NCBI GenBank assembly: GCA_028868335.1
Contig: JAGWUU010000121.1
Coordinates: 1 to 9,212, forward strand
Source: Sphingomonadales bacterium
GTDB taxonomy: Bacteria; Pseudomonadota; Alphaproteobacteria; Sphingomonadales; Sphingomonadaceae
Direction of reading: 5' to 3'
Length of the DNA: 9,212 nt
Shown here: positions 1-5,099 of the stretch, piece by piece
Position numbering within the stretch: position 1 is the stretch's first letter
How the letters are laid out: each line of letters starts with the position of its first letter
Translations under genes and position numbers: made by a program
The notes under the pieces: generated by a model
What the model saw: the letters and a program-made list of their open reading frames with translations, nothing else
What the model was told of the DNA's origin: nothing
Database searches by the model: none

Positions 1-4
1 AAAC

Positions 5-79
5 TGGCTGGGGCGGCAGGATTCGAACCTGCGAATGCCGGTACCAAAAACCGGTGCCTTACCACTTGGCGACGCCCCA
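5..79 (-). tRNA. tRNA-Gln (anticodon TTG)
   Basis: Read on the minus strand this is a 75-nt cloverleaf. It has a 7-bp acceptor stem (TGGGGCG with CGCCCCA), a D-arm with 3-bp stem GCC/GGC, and a 5-bp anticodon stem CCGGT/ACCGG around loop TTTTGGT. A 5-nt variable loop and a T-arm GCAGG-TTCGAAT-CCTGC follow. Loop positions 34-36 read TTG (plus coordinates 47-45), so it decodes CAA/CAG as glutamine. Discriminator G and the CCA end are encoded. It lies 55 bp beyond the yghU stop on the same strand. No independent promoter is evident in that gap, which is mostly filled by a perfect hairpin. Confidence 0.97.
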
Positions 80-84
80 GCAGG

Positions 85-110
85 AGGCGCGCTCATAGCA
101 GAGCGCGCCT
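85..110. terminator. perfect 10-bp hairpin between yghU and tRNA-Gln
   Basis: AGGCGCGCTC (85-94) and GAGCGCGCCT (101-110) form a perfect 10-bp stem with a 6-nt loop. It lies 24 bp downstream of the yghU stop and ends 5 bp before the mature tRNA 5' end. No T-tract follows in the yghU direction; on the plus strand only TTT follows. It could attenuate yghU transcription, or be a stem in a yghU-tRNA precursor just ahead of the RNase P cleavage site. Orientation and function are inferred. Confidence 0.5.
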
Positions 111-134
111 TTGCGGCAAGGGGTATCGTCGCGG

Positions 135-1001
135 TTAAATGCTTCCCGGCTTGAGCGTCTTGAAATCGTCAGCCGAATGGCGCTCGGGCAGGAAGGTGCC
201 TTCCTCGCCGCCCATCGCCCGGTTGACGACGCGGCCGCGCCGTACGCCGGGTCGCTGGCCCAGTTCCTCCACCCAGCGGCCGACGTTGGTGTATTCATGG
301 AGTGCCAGGAAGGTCTTCGCCTCGCCATAGGCCAGCCCACGCCACAGCGCGCCGAGCCAGCCATAGGCGGCGATGTCGGCGATGGTATAGTCGTCACCGG
401 CGAAATAGCGTGCCTCGCCCAGCCGCTGGTCGGCTACGTCGAACAGTCGCTTGGTTTCCATCGCGTAGCGGTTGATCGCATATTCGATCTTGGTCGGGGC
501 ATAGTGGTAGAAGTGCCCGAACCCGCCGCCGATGAACGGAGCGCTGCCCATCTGCCACATCAGCCACGACAGGCATTCAGCCCGCGCCTTGCCGCCGCTA
601 GGCAAAAAGGCGCCGAACTTCTCCGCGAGATGAAGCAGGATCGCACCGCTTTCGAATACGCGGATCGGTTCTGGCCCGGAACGGTCAAGCAGGGCGGGGA
701 TCTTCGAATTGGGGTTGATCGCTACGAAGCCGGAGGTGAACTGGTCGCCAGCGCTGATATTGACCAGCCAGGCGTCATATTCCGCATCGGCATAGCCGGC
801 CTCCAGCAACTCCTCGAACATGATCGTCGCCTTCTGGCCGTTAGGCGTGCCAAGCGAATAGAGCTGGAATGGGTGCTTGCCGACGGGCAGCTCCTTCTCG
901 GTCTGCGCGCCGGCGGTCGGGCGGTTGATGCTGGCGAAGGGGCCGCCGTTGCCTGGCTCCCAGGTCCAGACTTGAGGCGGAGTGTATTCGGCGTCGGCCA
1001 T
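135..1001 (-). CDS. yghU: YghU-type glutathione-dependent disulfide-bond oxidoreductase (GST family, Nu class)
   Basis: This 288-residue protein has the same length as E. coli YghU as I remember it, and co-aligns with it end to end, including the N-terminal extension (VWTWEPGNGG, then INRP and LPVGKHPFQLYSLGTPNGQK). The thioredoxin-like domain spans about residues 44-130. It has TPNGQK at 52-57, which supplies the Thr/Asn contacts to glutathione in Nu-class enzymes in place of a catalytic Cys or Ser. NPNSKIPAL at 96-104 carries the cis-Pro, and FESGAILLHLAEKFG at 116-130 carries the Glu-Ser glutathione-binding pair. The all-alpha domain follows, with the GDDYTIADIA N-capping box at 202-211. 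Family members bind two glutathiones and reduce disulfides in the cytoplasm. The ATG at 1001 is preceded by AAGGGA about 8 nt upstream. It lies 78 bp after the ilvE stop on the same strand and may be co-transcribed. Its SD overlaps a hairpin arm (1010-1037). Confidence 0.95.
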   Translation of the reverse strand: MADAEYTPPQVWTWEPGNGGPFASINRPTAGAQTEKELPVGKHPFQLYSLGTPNGQKATIMFEELLEAGYADAEYDAWLVNISAGDQFTSGFVAINPNSKIPALLDRSGPEPIRVFESGAILLHLAEKFGAFLPSGGKARAECLSWLMWQMGSAPFIGGGFGHFYHYAPTKIEYAINRYAMETKRLFDVADQRLGEARYFAGDDYTIADIAAYGWLGALWRGLAYGEAKTFLALHEYTNVGRWVEELGQRPGVRRGRVVNRAMGGEEGTFLPERHSADDFKTLKPGSI

Positions 1002-1009
1002 GGAATTTC

Positions 1010-1037
1010 CCTTCGGTTTTCAACTGAAACCCGAAGG
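1010..1037. promoter_or_regulatory. 28-bp inverted repeat covering the yghU ribosome-binding region
   Basis: Two 13-nt arms, CCTTCGGTTTTCA and TGAAACCCGAAGG, are separated by 2 nt and have one mismatch. In the ilvE-yghU intergenic transcript (minus strand) the 3' arm ends in CCGAAGG. The last bases of that arm are the start of the AAGGGA SD of yghU, so the folded RNA would partly hide the yghU ribosome-binding site. No T-tract follows, so a simple terminator is unlikely. As DNA the same dyad could be an operator; the sequence does not decide between the two. Confidence 0.6.
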
Positions 1038-1079
1038 TAGAAGCCATTCGTTGCTTTGCAAGGGGCAGCGGCGGGCAGC

Positions 1080-2180
1080 TCAGCCCAGTCGCATCACCCA
1101 GCCGTGCGGGTCGGGCGCCGTGCCCCGCTGGATCGCGACGAGGCGATCCTTCAGCTTGCTGGTAAGCTGGCCGGGGCCGCCACTGCCGATCACGAATTCG
1201 CCGTTGCGATCCGCGACCTTGCCCACCGGCGTCACGACCGCAGCCGTGCCGCAGGCGAAAGCTTCGACCAATGTGCCCGAGGCGGCATCGGCGCGCCAGG
1301 CGTCGAGGCTGTAGGGTTCTTCCCTGACCGTCAGGCCCTCGTCGCGGGCCAGCGCGATCAGGCTCTCGCGGGTGATGCCCGGCAGGATCGTACCGCCGAG
1401 CGGCGGAGTGCGCAGGGTGCCGTCGGCAAAGGCGAAGAACAGGTTCATGCCGCCCAGTTCCTCGATCCACTTGTGCTGCGCGGCATCAAGGAACAGCACC
1501 TGATCGTGGCCACGGGCAAAGGCCTCGGCGGTGGGGACGAGGCTCGCGGCGTAGTTGCCGCCGCACTTGGCCGCACCGGTTCCGCCGGGCGCGGCGCGGG
1601 TGTAGTCCGACACCCAGATCGACACGGCTGGCGCGCCGGACTTGAAGTAGTTGCCCGCCGGGCTGGCGATGACGATGAACTTGTACTGCTTGGCCGGGCG
1701 CACGCCGAGGAACGCCTCGGTAGCGATCATGAACGGGCGCAGGTAGAGCGATCCGCCCTCCACGGTCGGAAACCAGTTTGCATCGGCGCTGACCAGTTCC
1801 TTTACCGCCTCAACGAACAGGTCCTCGGGCAGCGAGGGCATGGCGAGCCGTTCAGCCGAAGCGTTGAAGCGCCGGGCGTTGGCGTCGGGTCGGAACAGGG
1901 CGATGCCGCCATCGGCGAGGCGATAGGCCTTGAGCCCTTCAAAGATCTCCTGCGCATAGTGCAGTACGGCCGCAGCGGGATCGAGGCTAAGCGCCGCGCG
2001 CGGACCGACCGTGGCATTGTGCCAGCCCTTTCCTTCCTCCCAGTCGATCGTCACCATATGATCAGAGAACGCCTTGCCGAAACCCGGATCGGCCAGCACC
2101 GCCGCGCGTACATCCGCCGCCGTCGGGGCGGGGTGGGGCAGGTGGGTGAACTGGGTAGCCGGGTCGGCGAGCGTCGCCAT
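1080..2180 (-). CDS. ilvE: branched-chain amino acid aminotransferase, type II (eukaryotic-like)
   Basis: A class IV (D-amino-acid-transferase-like fold) PLP aminotransferase of 366 residues. It would interconvert Leu, Ile and Val with their 2-oxo acids using glutamate/2-oxoglutarate in the cytoplasm. Visible signatures are HYAQEIFEGLKAYR at 74-87, LFRPDANARRFNASAERLAMP at about 95-115, and SLYLRPFMIATE at 144-155. AKCGGNYAAS at 204-213 has K205 as the PLP Schiff-base lysine, and EELGGMNLFF at 240-249 and LPGITRES follow. The length and the LYLRPF/GGMNLFF signatures fit the mammalian/actinobacterial BCAT type rather than the roughly 309-residue E. coli IlvE. An in-frame ATG at 2213 would add 11 residues. 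I prefer ATG 2180 because GAAGGAC lies about 9 nt upstream and the resulting N-terminus is typical. yghU follows 78 bp downstream. Regulation may act through the dyad at 2235-2262. Confidence 0.95.
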   Translation of the reverse strand: MATLADPATQFTHLPHPAPTAADVRAAVLADPGFGKAFSDHMVTIDWEEGKGWHNATVGPRAALSLDPAAAVLHYAQEIFEGLKAYRLADGGIALFRPDANARRFNASAERLAMPSLPEDLFVEAVKELVSADANWFPTVEGGSLYLRPFMIATEAFLGVRPAKQYKFIVIASPAGNYFKSGAPAVSIWVSDYTRAAPGGTGAAKCGGNYAASLVPTAEAFARGHDQVLFLDAAQHKWIEELGGMNLFFAFADGTLRTPPLGGTILPGITRESLIALARDEGLTVREEPYSLDAWRADAASGTLVEAFACGTAAVVTPVGKVADRNGEFVIGSGGPGQLTSKLKDRLVAIQRGTAPDPHGWVMRLG

Positions 2181-2234
2181 GATCAAAAAGTCCTTCGGTC
2201 CGTGTGATTGCAATGTGGCGCGACTTGAACGAAT

Positions 2235-2262
2235 ATTTCACAGATTGCAAGTCTTGTGAAAT
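2235..2262. promoter_or_regulatory. 28-bp dyad upstream of ilvE, possible operator
   Basis: Perfect 8-bp arms ATTTCACA (2235-2242) and TGTGAAAT (2255-2262) flank a 12-bp centre that contains TGCAAGTCTTGT, itself a near-palindrome around CAAG-T-CTTG. The dyad is 55-82 bp upstream of the ilvE ATG. It covers the only reasonable ilvE promoter I can place, so a repressor or Lrp-like regulator bound here would compete with RNA polymerase. No specific regulator family is recognised from the sequence. Confidence 0.5.
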
Positions 2263-2268
2263 TTTCAA
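2240..2268 (-). promoter_or_regulatory. candidate ilvE promoter
   Basis: On the minus strand TTGAAA (2268-2263) is followed after exactly 17 nt by ATCTGT (2245-2240). The -35 is good and the -10 is weak. Transcription would start near 2233, giving a 5' UTR of about 52 nt containing the ilvE SD. The 28-bp dyad overlaps the whole element. This is inferred from motif match only. Confidence 0.3.
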
Positions 2269-2417
2269 CCAATGGCGCCTAACATGCTCTGGATAGAGCG
2301 CGGCGGCGCAAATTCCAAGTGTCGCGATTTTTTCGCCGGCACGGTTTTGGGCCAAGTGCGGATTTTGCGGGCAGTTCCAACAAGTCCGGGCGCCAAGCGA
2401 GTCCGGAGGACAAATGA

Positions 2418-2453
2418 GAAGGGCTGCCCCGGTCAATCCGGAAGCAGCCCTTC
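2418..2453 (-). terminator. strong stem-loop, probable terminator of the small RNA
   Basis: The 10-bp perfect arms are GAAGGGCTGC (2453-2444 on the minus strand) and GCAGCCCTTC (2427-2418). A second CCGG/CCGG pairing lies inside the loop. On the minus strand TCATTTGTCC follows, a poor T-tract. On the plus strand GCATGG follows, so the minus orientation is favoured. It separates the small ORF unit from ilvE, 238 bp further downstream, and could be leaky. Confidence 0.55.
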
Positions 2454-2507
2454 GCATGGTCAGCGGCCGGAAGTGCCGCTCACGAAGCCTTTATCGCCAA
2501 GGGTGTA

Positions 2508-2564
2508 TCAGCGATAATGCTCCATTGTGCGGGTTACCGACCTCCCTGCTGAACCATGAGACAT
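2508..2564 (-). CDS. 18-residue small ORF with a near-maximal Shine-Dalgarno
   Basis: ATG at 2564, TGA at 2510-2508; the peptide is MSHGSAGRSVTRTMEHYR, small and basic (four Arg, two His), with no signal or membrane segment. AGGAGG lies 6 nt before the ATG. The extended sequence GAAAGGAGGTGA (2579-2568) is complementary to about 12 nt of the conserved 16S rRNA 3' tail (known sequence ...GGATCACCTCCTTTCT). Such a long match is unusual. It argues for translation or for deliberate ribosome binding. The first base of the ATG and part of the SD lie in a predicted stem with codons inside the ORF. Only one Val and no Leu or Ile codon occur, so it does not look like a branched-chain attenuator leader peptide, despite ilvE downstream. 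Function unknown. Confidence 0.5.
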   Translation of the reverse strand: MSHGSAGRSVTRTMEHYR

Positions 2565-2648
2565 CGGTCACCTCCTTTCGCGCTGTTGAGCCATTCGCTT
2601 CCGACCGGAAGCTGGGGAGGTTCGGTTTTCACTTCCCCTTCCTTGACG

Positions 2649-2677
2649 ATAGATGTGAATCATTCGGCGCTTAACAA
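2649..2677 (-). promoter_or_regulatory. candidate promoter for the small ORF RNA
   Basis: On the minus strand TTGTTA (2677-2672) and ATCTAT (2654-2649) are spaced 17 nt apart. An A9 run (2700-2692) lies about 15 nt further upstream and resembles an UP element. The -10 is weak. The 12-mer TGCAAGACTTGT (2688-2677), which also occurs inside the ilvE dyad, abuts the -35. Layout and spacing are inferred by eye. Confidence 0.28.
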
Positions 2678-2763
2678 CAAGTCTTGCATTGTTTTTTTTT
2701 GACGTCAGAATCCGTGACTTCGGGCCTTGTCCACAGATGGCGTAATTCTTGCCCGGTCGTGTC

Positions 2764-3336
2764 TCAGCGGCAGTCCTCAATTACCCGCGAAATCTCTGGC
2801 CAGCTTGGCAGATATAGCGTTGCTTCGCCCGTTGCTTCGAACGCGAAACGCCCGCGCGAAAAGGCGATTGCGTCGAGCAGGGGATCGCGGCTGCGCAGCA
2901 CAGCGACGATTATTCCCGGCGTGCTGCGCAAGGGTTCGCTGAACAGGGCCTGGGTTCCGGTGGACGTGGTGATCTGCAAGGGCACCGCGCCGGTGGCCCG
3001 GCCTTGGCGTGCAAGGAGTACCTGGCCGTTGACGCGATCGCAGGAGAGGCTGGCGACGATCCCGCCGCCGGGCTGGCTGAAGCGAGCCGTCGACGATCCG
3101 TCCGCATTGCTCCAGATCCAGGTGCCCGGCGTCTGCGCGGCATCGCGCCAGTCAGTAGCCCGCGGCGTCGGTTGCGGAATCGGAATCGGAGCCGGGGACG
3201 GCTGAACGGGCCTTGGGGCCTGCGCGGGCAGTACGGGCGGCGGCGCCTTGGGGGCGACGCACGAACTGAGCAGTGCCAGCGCCGCCAGCCCGGTCAGCGA
3301 AAATGCAGCGGGTACGGGGGGATGATTTGCCTTCAC
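2764..3336 (-). CDS. proline-rich lipoprotein of unknown function
   Basis: A 190-residue protein. The N-terminus has a short hydrophilic stretch, a hydrophobic core (about 11-23) and a lipobox LSSC at 23-26, so C26 should be lipidated after signal peptidase II cleavage. Val at +2 gives no inner-membrane retention signal. A Pro/Ala-rich linker (29-58) precedes a C-terminal domain (about 61-190) containing GTWIW, two cysteines (C99, C189) that might pair, and an ending LPSWPEISRVIEDCR. I do not recognise a named domain. The start chosen is GTG 3336 because AGGAAGG lies just upstream and the lipoprotein signal begins there. The longer ATG-started frame to 3513 would overlap tlyA and bury the signal. 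It is divergent from tlyA, with 49 bp between starts. Confidence 0.8.
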   Translation of the reverse strand: MKANHPPVPAAFSLTGLAALALLSSCVAPKAPPPVLPAQAPRPVQPSPAPIPIPQPTPRATDWRDAAQTPGTWIWSNADGSSTARFSQPGGGIVASLSCDRVNGQVLLARQGRATGAVPLQITTSTGTQALFSEPLRSTPGIIVAVLRSRDPLLDAIAFSRGRFAFEATGEATLYLPSWPEISRVIEDCR

Positions 3337-3385
3337 CCCCTTCCTATGGAATGAGGCGCGCGCCAGAACAAGAGCAGCGAACCCC

Positions 3386-4129
3386 ATGTCAAAGCCCGCC
3401 AAGATCCGTGTCGACCAGTTGCTGGTTGAGCGCGGCCTCGTCGAAAGCCGCACCCGCGCCGCGGCGCTTGTGCTGGCGGGCGTGGTTTTCGCGGGCGAGA
3501 CGAAGATCGCCAAGCCTGGGCAGCAGATTGCCGCCGACGCACCCCTCGCGGTGCGCGGCCGCGATCACCCGTGGGTTTCGCGCGGCGGAATCAAGCTTGC
3601 CCATGCCATGGATGTGTTCGCGCTCAATCCGGCGGGAGCGGTGGCGATGGACATTGGCAGTTCGACTGGCGGGTTCACCGACGTACTGCTGAGCAAGGAC
3701 GCGGCGCGGGTTTTCGCTGTCGATTCGGGGACCAACCAGCTTGCCTGGAAACTCCGCCAGGATCCGCGCGTCACCGTTCTCGAACAGACCAGCGCCCGGG
3801 TTCTGACACCTGCTCAGATCGACGCTTCGTGCAACTGGGTGGTTTGCGATGCCAGTTTCATTTCGCTGTCCAAGGTGCTGGAAACGCCTCTGAAACTGGC
3901 GGCGACCTCATGCCAGCTCGTCGCGCTGATCAAACCGCAGTTCGAAGTCGGTCGTGGTGAGGTGGGCAAGGGCGGGGTGGTGCGCGATCCGGCGCTTCAT
4001 GCCCGCGTCTGCGCCGAGGTAAGGGACTGGTTGGGGGACGCTGGCTGGCAGGTGCAGGGCATCACCGAAAGTCCGATCAAGGGACCGGAAGGCAATATCG
4101 AATTCCTGATTGCTGCGCAGAGGGGGTAG
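3386..4129 (+). CDS. tlyA: TlyA-family rRNA (cytidine-2'-O)-methyltransferase / hemolysin A
   Basis: A 247-residue protein with an N-terminal S4 RNA-binding domain (about 7-65, RVDQLLVERGLVESRTRAAA) joined to an FtsJ/RrmJ-like SAM-dependent methyltransferase domain. The SAM-binding loop is DIGSSTGGFTD at 89-99. The K-D-K-E tetrad of FtsJ-type 2'-O-methyltransferases is complete: K70 (RGGIK), D155 (VCDASF), K183 (LIKPQFE) and E239 (GNIEF). In mycobacteria TlyA methylates ribose 2'-OH of cytidines in 16S and 23S rRNA and confers capreomycin sensitivity. In proteobacteria the name hemolysin A persists, but rRNA modification is the likely role. The SD before the ATG is weak (GAGCAGCG). In sphingomonads this gene is often near dxs, which is not seen here. 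Confidence 0.94.
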   Translation: MSKPAKIRVDQLLVERGLVESRTRAAALVLAGVVFAGETKIAKPGQQIAADAPLAVRGRDHPWVSRGGIKLAHAMDVFALNPAGAVAMDIGSSTGGFTDVLLSKDAARVFAVDSGTNQLAWKLRQDPRVTVLEQTSARVLTPAQIDASCNWVVCDASFISLSKVLETPLKLAATSCQLVALIKPQFEVGRGEVGKGGVVRDPALHARVCAEVRDWLGDAGWQVQGITESPIKGPEGNIEFLIAAQRG

Positions 4130-4134
4130 CGGGA

Positions 4135-4163
4135 TTGCTTCGAGGTGTCCCTCTGGTCAATAT
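4135..4163 (+). promoter_or_regulatory. candidate promoter for the tspO transcription unit
   Basis: TTGCTT (4135-4140) and CAATAT (4158-4163) are spaced 17 nt apart in the tlyA-tspO gap. The start site would be near 4170, about 27 nt before the tspO ATG. This would drive tspO and perhaps the ubiK-recO-leuB genes behind it. Motif match only. Confidence 0.4.
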
Positions 4164-4196
4164 CGCCAAAATTTTGCTTTGCGAATCGGGGTTTCG

Positions 4197-4754
4197 ATGA
4201 CGGAACTTGTTTCACCCGGCCAATTGCGCGCCTCGTTTTTGCGCTGGGCGTTGGTGTTTGTTCCCGGGGTGATCATGCTGGGCTACCTGTCCAACGTCGG
4301 TTCCGGCGGCGGCGCCTCGAACGCATGGTTCACCGATCTCGCGAAGCCCGATCTGTATCCGTCATCGACGACCTACATGGTTGTCTGGACGGGGCTTTAC
4401 GCGCTGATGGCGATGGCCGCGGTGCTGGTGGTGACGGCGCGCGGAGCGTCGGGTCGCGCGGCCGCGATCGGGGCGTTCGCCGTCCAGTTGGTGCTCATTC
4501 TGGCGTGGTCGCCGGTGTTTTTCGGAATGCACCGGATCCAGACTGCCCTGTTTCTGCTGTTCGCGATTGATGCGGCGGTGCTGGTGACTGTCCTGCTGTT
4601 TCGCCGGGTGCGGCCGGTCGCGGCGGCGTTGATGCTGCCCTGTCTGGCCTGGTTGCTGTTTTCGACCGTGCTCAACTGGCAGTTGCTGAATGCCAATCGC
4701 GATGCCGACGCCAAGGTCGGCGGCGGCGCTGCCGCCACGGTCAATTTCAACTAG
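4197..4754 (+). CDS. TspO/MBR family membrane protein
   Basis: 185 residues with five hydrophobic segments (about 17-33, 60-79, 88-105, 116-134, 141-160), the TspO/peripheral benzodiazepine receptor topology. Family signatures are VVWTGLYALMAMA (62-74), LAWSPVFFGMHR (102-113, compare the usual ALWSPLFFGLHR) and STVLNWQLLNAN (156-167). TspO proteins bind porphyrins and sterols and modulate tetrapyrrole metabolism in alphaproteobacteria. The normally conserved PPxWxF before helix 2 reads PSSTTYM here (55-61), so a ligand-pocket aromatic is missing. I chose ATG 4197, with GGGG about 7 nt upstream. An in-frame ATG at 4110 would overlap the end of tlyA and add 29 polar, unlike-family residues. The C-terminal tail (168-185) is hydrophilic and Ala/Gly-rich. 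Confidence 0.87.
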   Translation: MTELVSPGQLRASFLRWALVFVPGVIMLGYLSNVGSGGGASNAWFTDLAKPDLYPSSTTYMVVWTGLYALMAMAAVLVVTARGASGRAAAIGAFAVQLVLILAWSPVFFGMHRIQTALFLLFAIDAAVLVTVLLFRRVRPVAAALMLPCLAWLLFSTVLNWQLLNANRDADAKVGGGAAATVNFN

Positions 4755-4792
4755 GTCTTGAACCACGCCATGCTTGGGGGCATCTAGCCGCC

Positions 4793-5053
4793 ATGCAGAG
4801 TGAAAACCCCTTGTTCGCCGATATTGCCAAGCTGTTCAACAGCGCTGCGGGAACCATGGCCGGGATGGGCCGTGAAGCCCGCGACGCCGCGCGTGAAAGG
4901 ATGCGGGAGGCGATGGGCGGGCTCGATTTCGTCAGCCGCGACGAGTTCGACGCGGTCAAGGACATGGCTGCCAAGGCCCGCGAGGAAAGCGTGGCGCTCA
5001 AGGCCCGCCTCGATGCTCTTGAGGCAGCGTTGAAGGCCAAGCCTAAGAAGTAG
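4793..5053 (+). CDS. ubiK: UbiK/BMFP-family accessory protein (YqiC-like)
   Basis: 86 residues. The N-terminal amphipathic part (NPLFADIAKLFNSAAGTMAG) precedes a linker with LDFVSRDEFDAVKDMAAKAREE (about 44-65) and a C-terminal coiled coil (residues 56-83, heptads ALKARLDALEAALKA) ending in a Lys tail. This is the membrane-fusogenic BMFP/DUF526 pattern. UbiK in Gammaproteobacteria is a trimeric helper of UbiJ in aerobic ubiquinone synthesis. No UbiJ is visible here, so that role is inferred from the family. The start has no good SD (GGGGG is 13 nt away). It lies 38 bp after tspO and 46 bp before recO. Confidence 0.78.
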   Translation: MQSENPLFADIAKLFNSAAGTMAGMGREARDAARERMREAMGGLDFVSRDEFDAVKDMAAKAREESVALKARLDALEAALKAKPKK

Positions 5054-5099
5054 CCGCTACGCGGTTGCGTCACGACCGCCGAACCGCCACACCCGCGCC

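Larger units (their letters stand above)
2418..2612 (-). ncRNA. candidate structured RNA with an embedded 18-codon ORF
   Basis: Read on the minus strand, consecutive stems can form. (1) GCTTCC-GGTC-GGAAGC (2612-2597). (2) GGTGACCGA (2572-2564) pairs with TCGGTAACC (2540-2532), 8 of 9 pairs; it holds part of the SD and the first base of the ATG of the small ORF. (3) TTATCGC (2517-2511) pairs with GCGATAA (2497-2491), with the stop codon in its loop. (4) AGCGGC (2480-2475) pairs with GCCGCT (2467-2462). (5) GAAGGGCTGC pairs with GCAGCCCTTC, a terminator-like stem. An upstream ACCTCC (2621-2616) could alternatively pair with GGAGGT of the SD. The dense local pairing in the only long gap suggests a regulatory RNA, a small mRNA, or a long leader. 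I do not recognise an Rfam family. The 5' end is unknown; the span given starts at the first stem. Confidence 0.45.
2181..2763. other. 583-bp gap between ilvE and the lipoprotein gene
   Basis: The gap contains no ORF with coding character longer than the 18-codon minus-strand ORF listed separately. From right to left it holds a single DnaA-box-like TTGTCCACA (2727-2735), a T9 run on the plus strand (2692-2700; A9 on the minus strand) and a possible minus-strand promoter. A chain of five stem-loops with the small ORF (2418-2612) and the ilvE promoter and dyad follow. The longer open frames here lack SDs and use codons unlike those of the neighbouring genes. Two GANTC sites (2657-2661 and 2708-2712), the CcrM methylation sequence of alphaproteobacteria, lie close to the presumed small-RNA promoter. 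Confidence 0.6.

Noticed and set aside
111..1040. 309-codon plus-strand frame opposite yghU
   Set aside because: yghU on the other strand is recognised end to end; this frame has no SD or motif.
1056..2207. 383-codon open frame on the plus strand opposite ilvE
   Set aside because: It is antisense to a clear aminotransferase. The composition (many Arg, Gly, Ala and Glu) and lack of any motif are typical of a GC-rich shadow frame.
2508..2564. Reading the 18-codon ORF as a branched-chain amino acid attenuator leader for ilvE
   Set aside because: Only one Val and no Leu or Ile codons, and the terminator-like stem is 238 bp from ilvE with no evident antiterminator involving the control codons.
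2676..2700. Plus-strand terminator from AACAA/TTGTT followed by T9
   Set aside because: The stem is only 5 AT-rich pairs and no plus-strand gene lies upstream to terminate. The run fits better as an A-tract upstream of a minus-strand promoter.
2727..2735. DnaA-box-like TTGTCCACA
   Set aside because: A single site with one mismatch, no cluster, no AT-rich unwinding region and no origin-linked genes; chance occurrence is likely.
4781..4793. Separate leaderless promoter for ubiK (TTGAAC at 4758, CATCTA at 4781)
   Set aside because: The spacing is 17 nt but the -10 match is poor and the 38-bp gap to tspO fits co-transcription.
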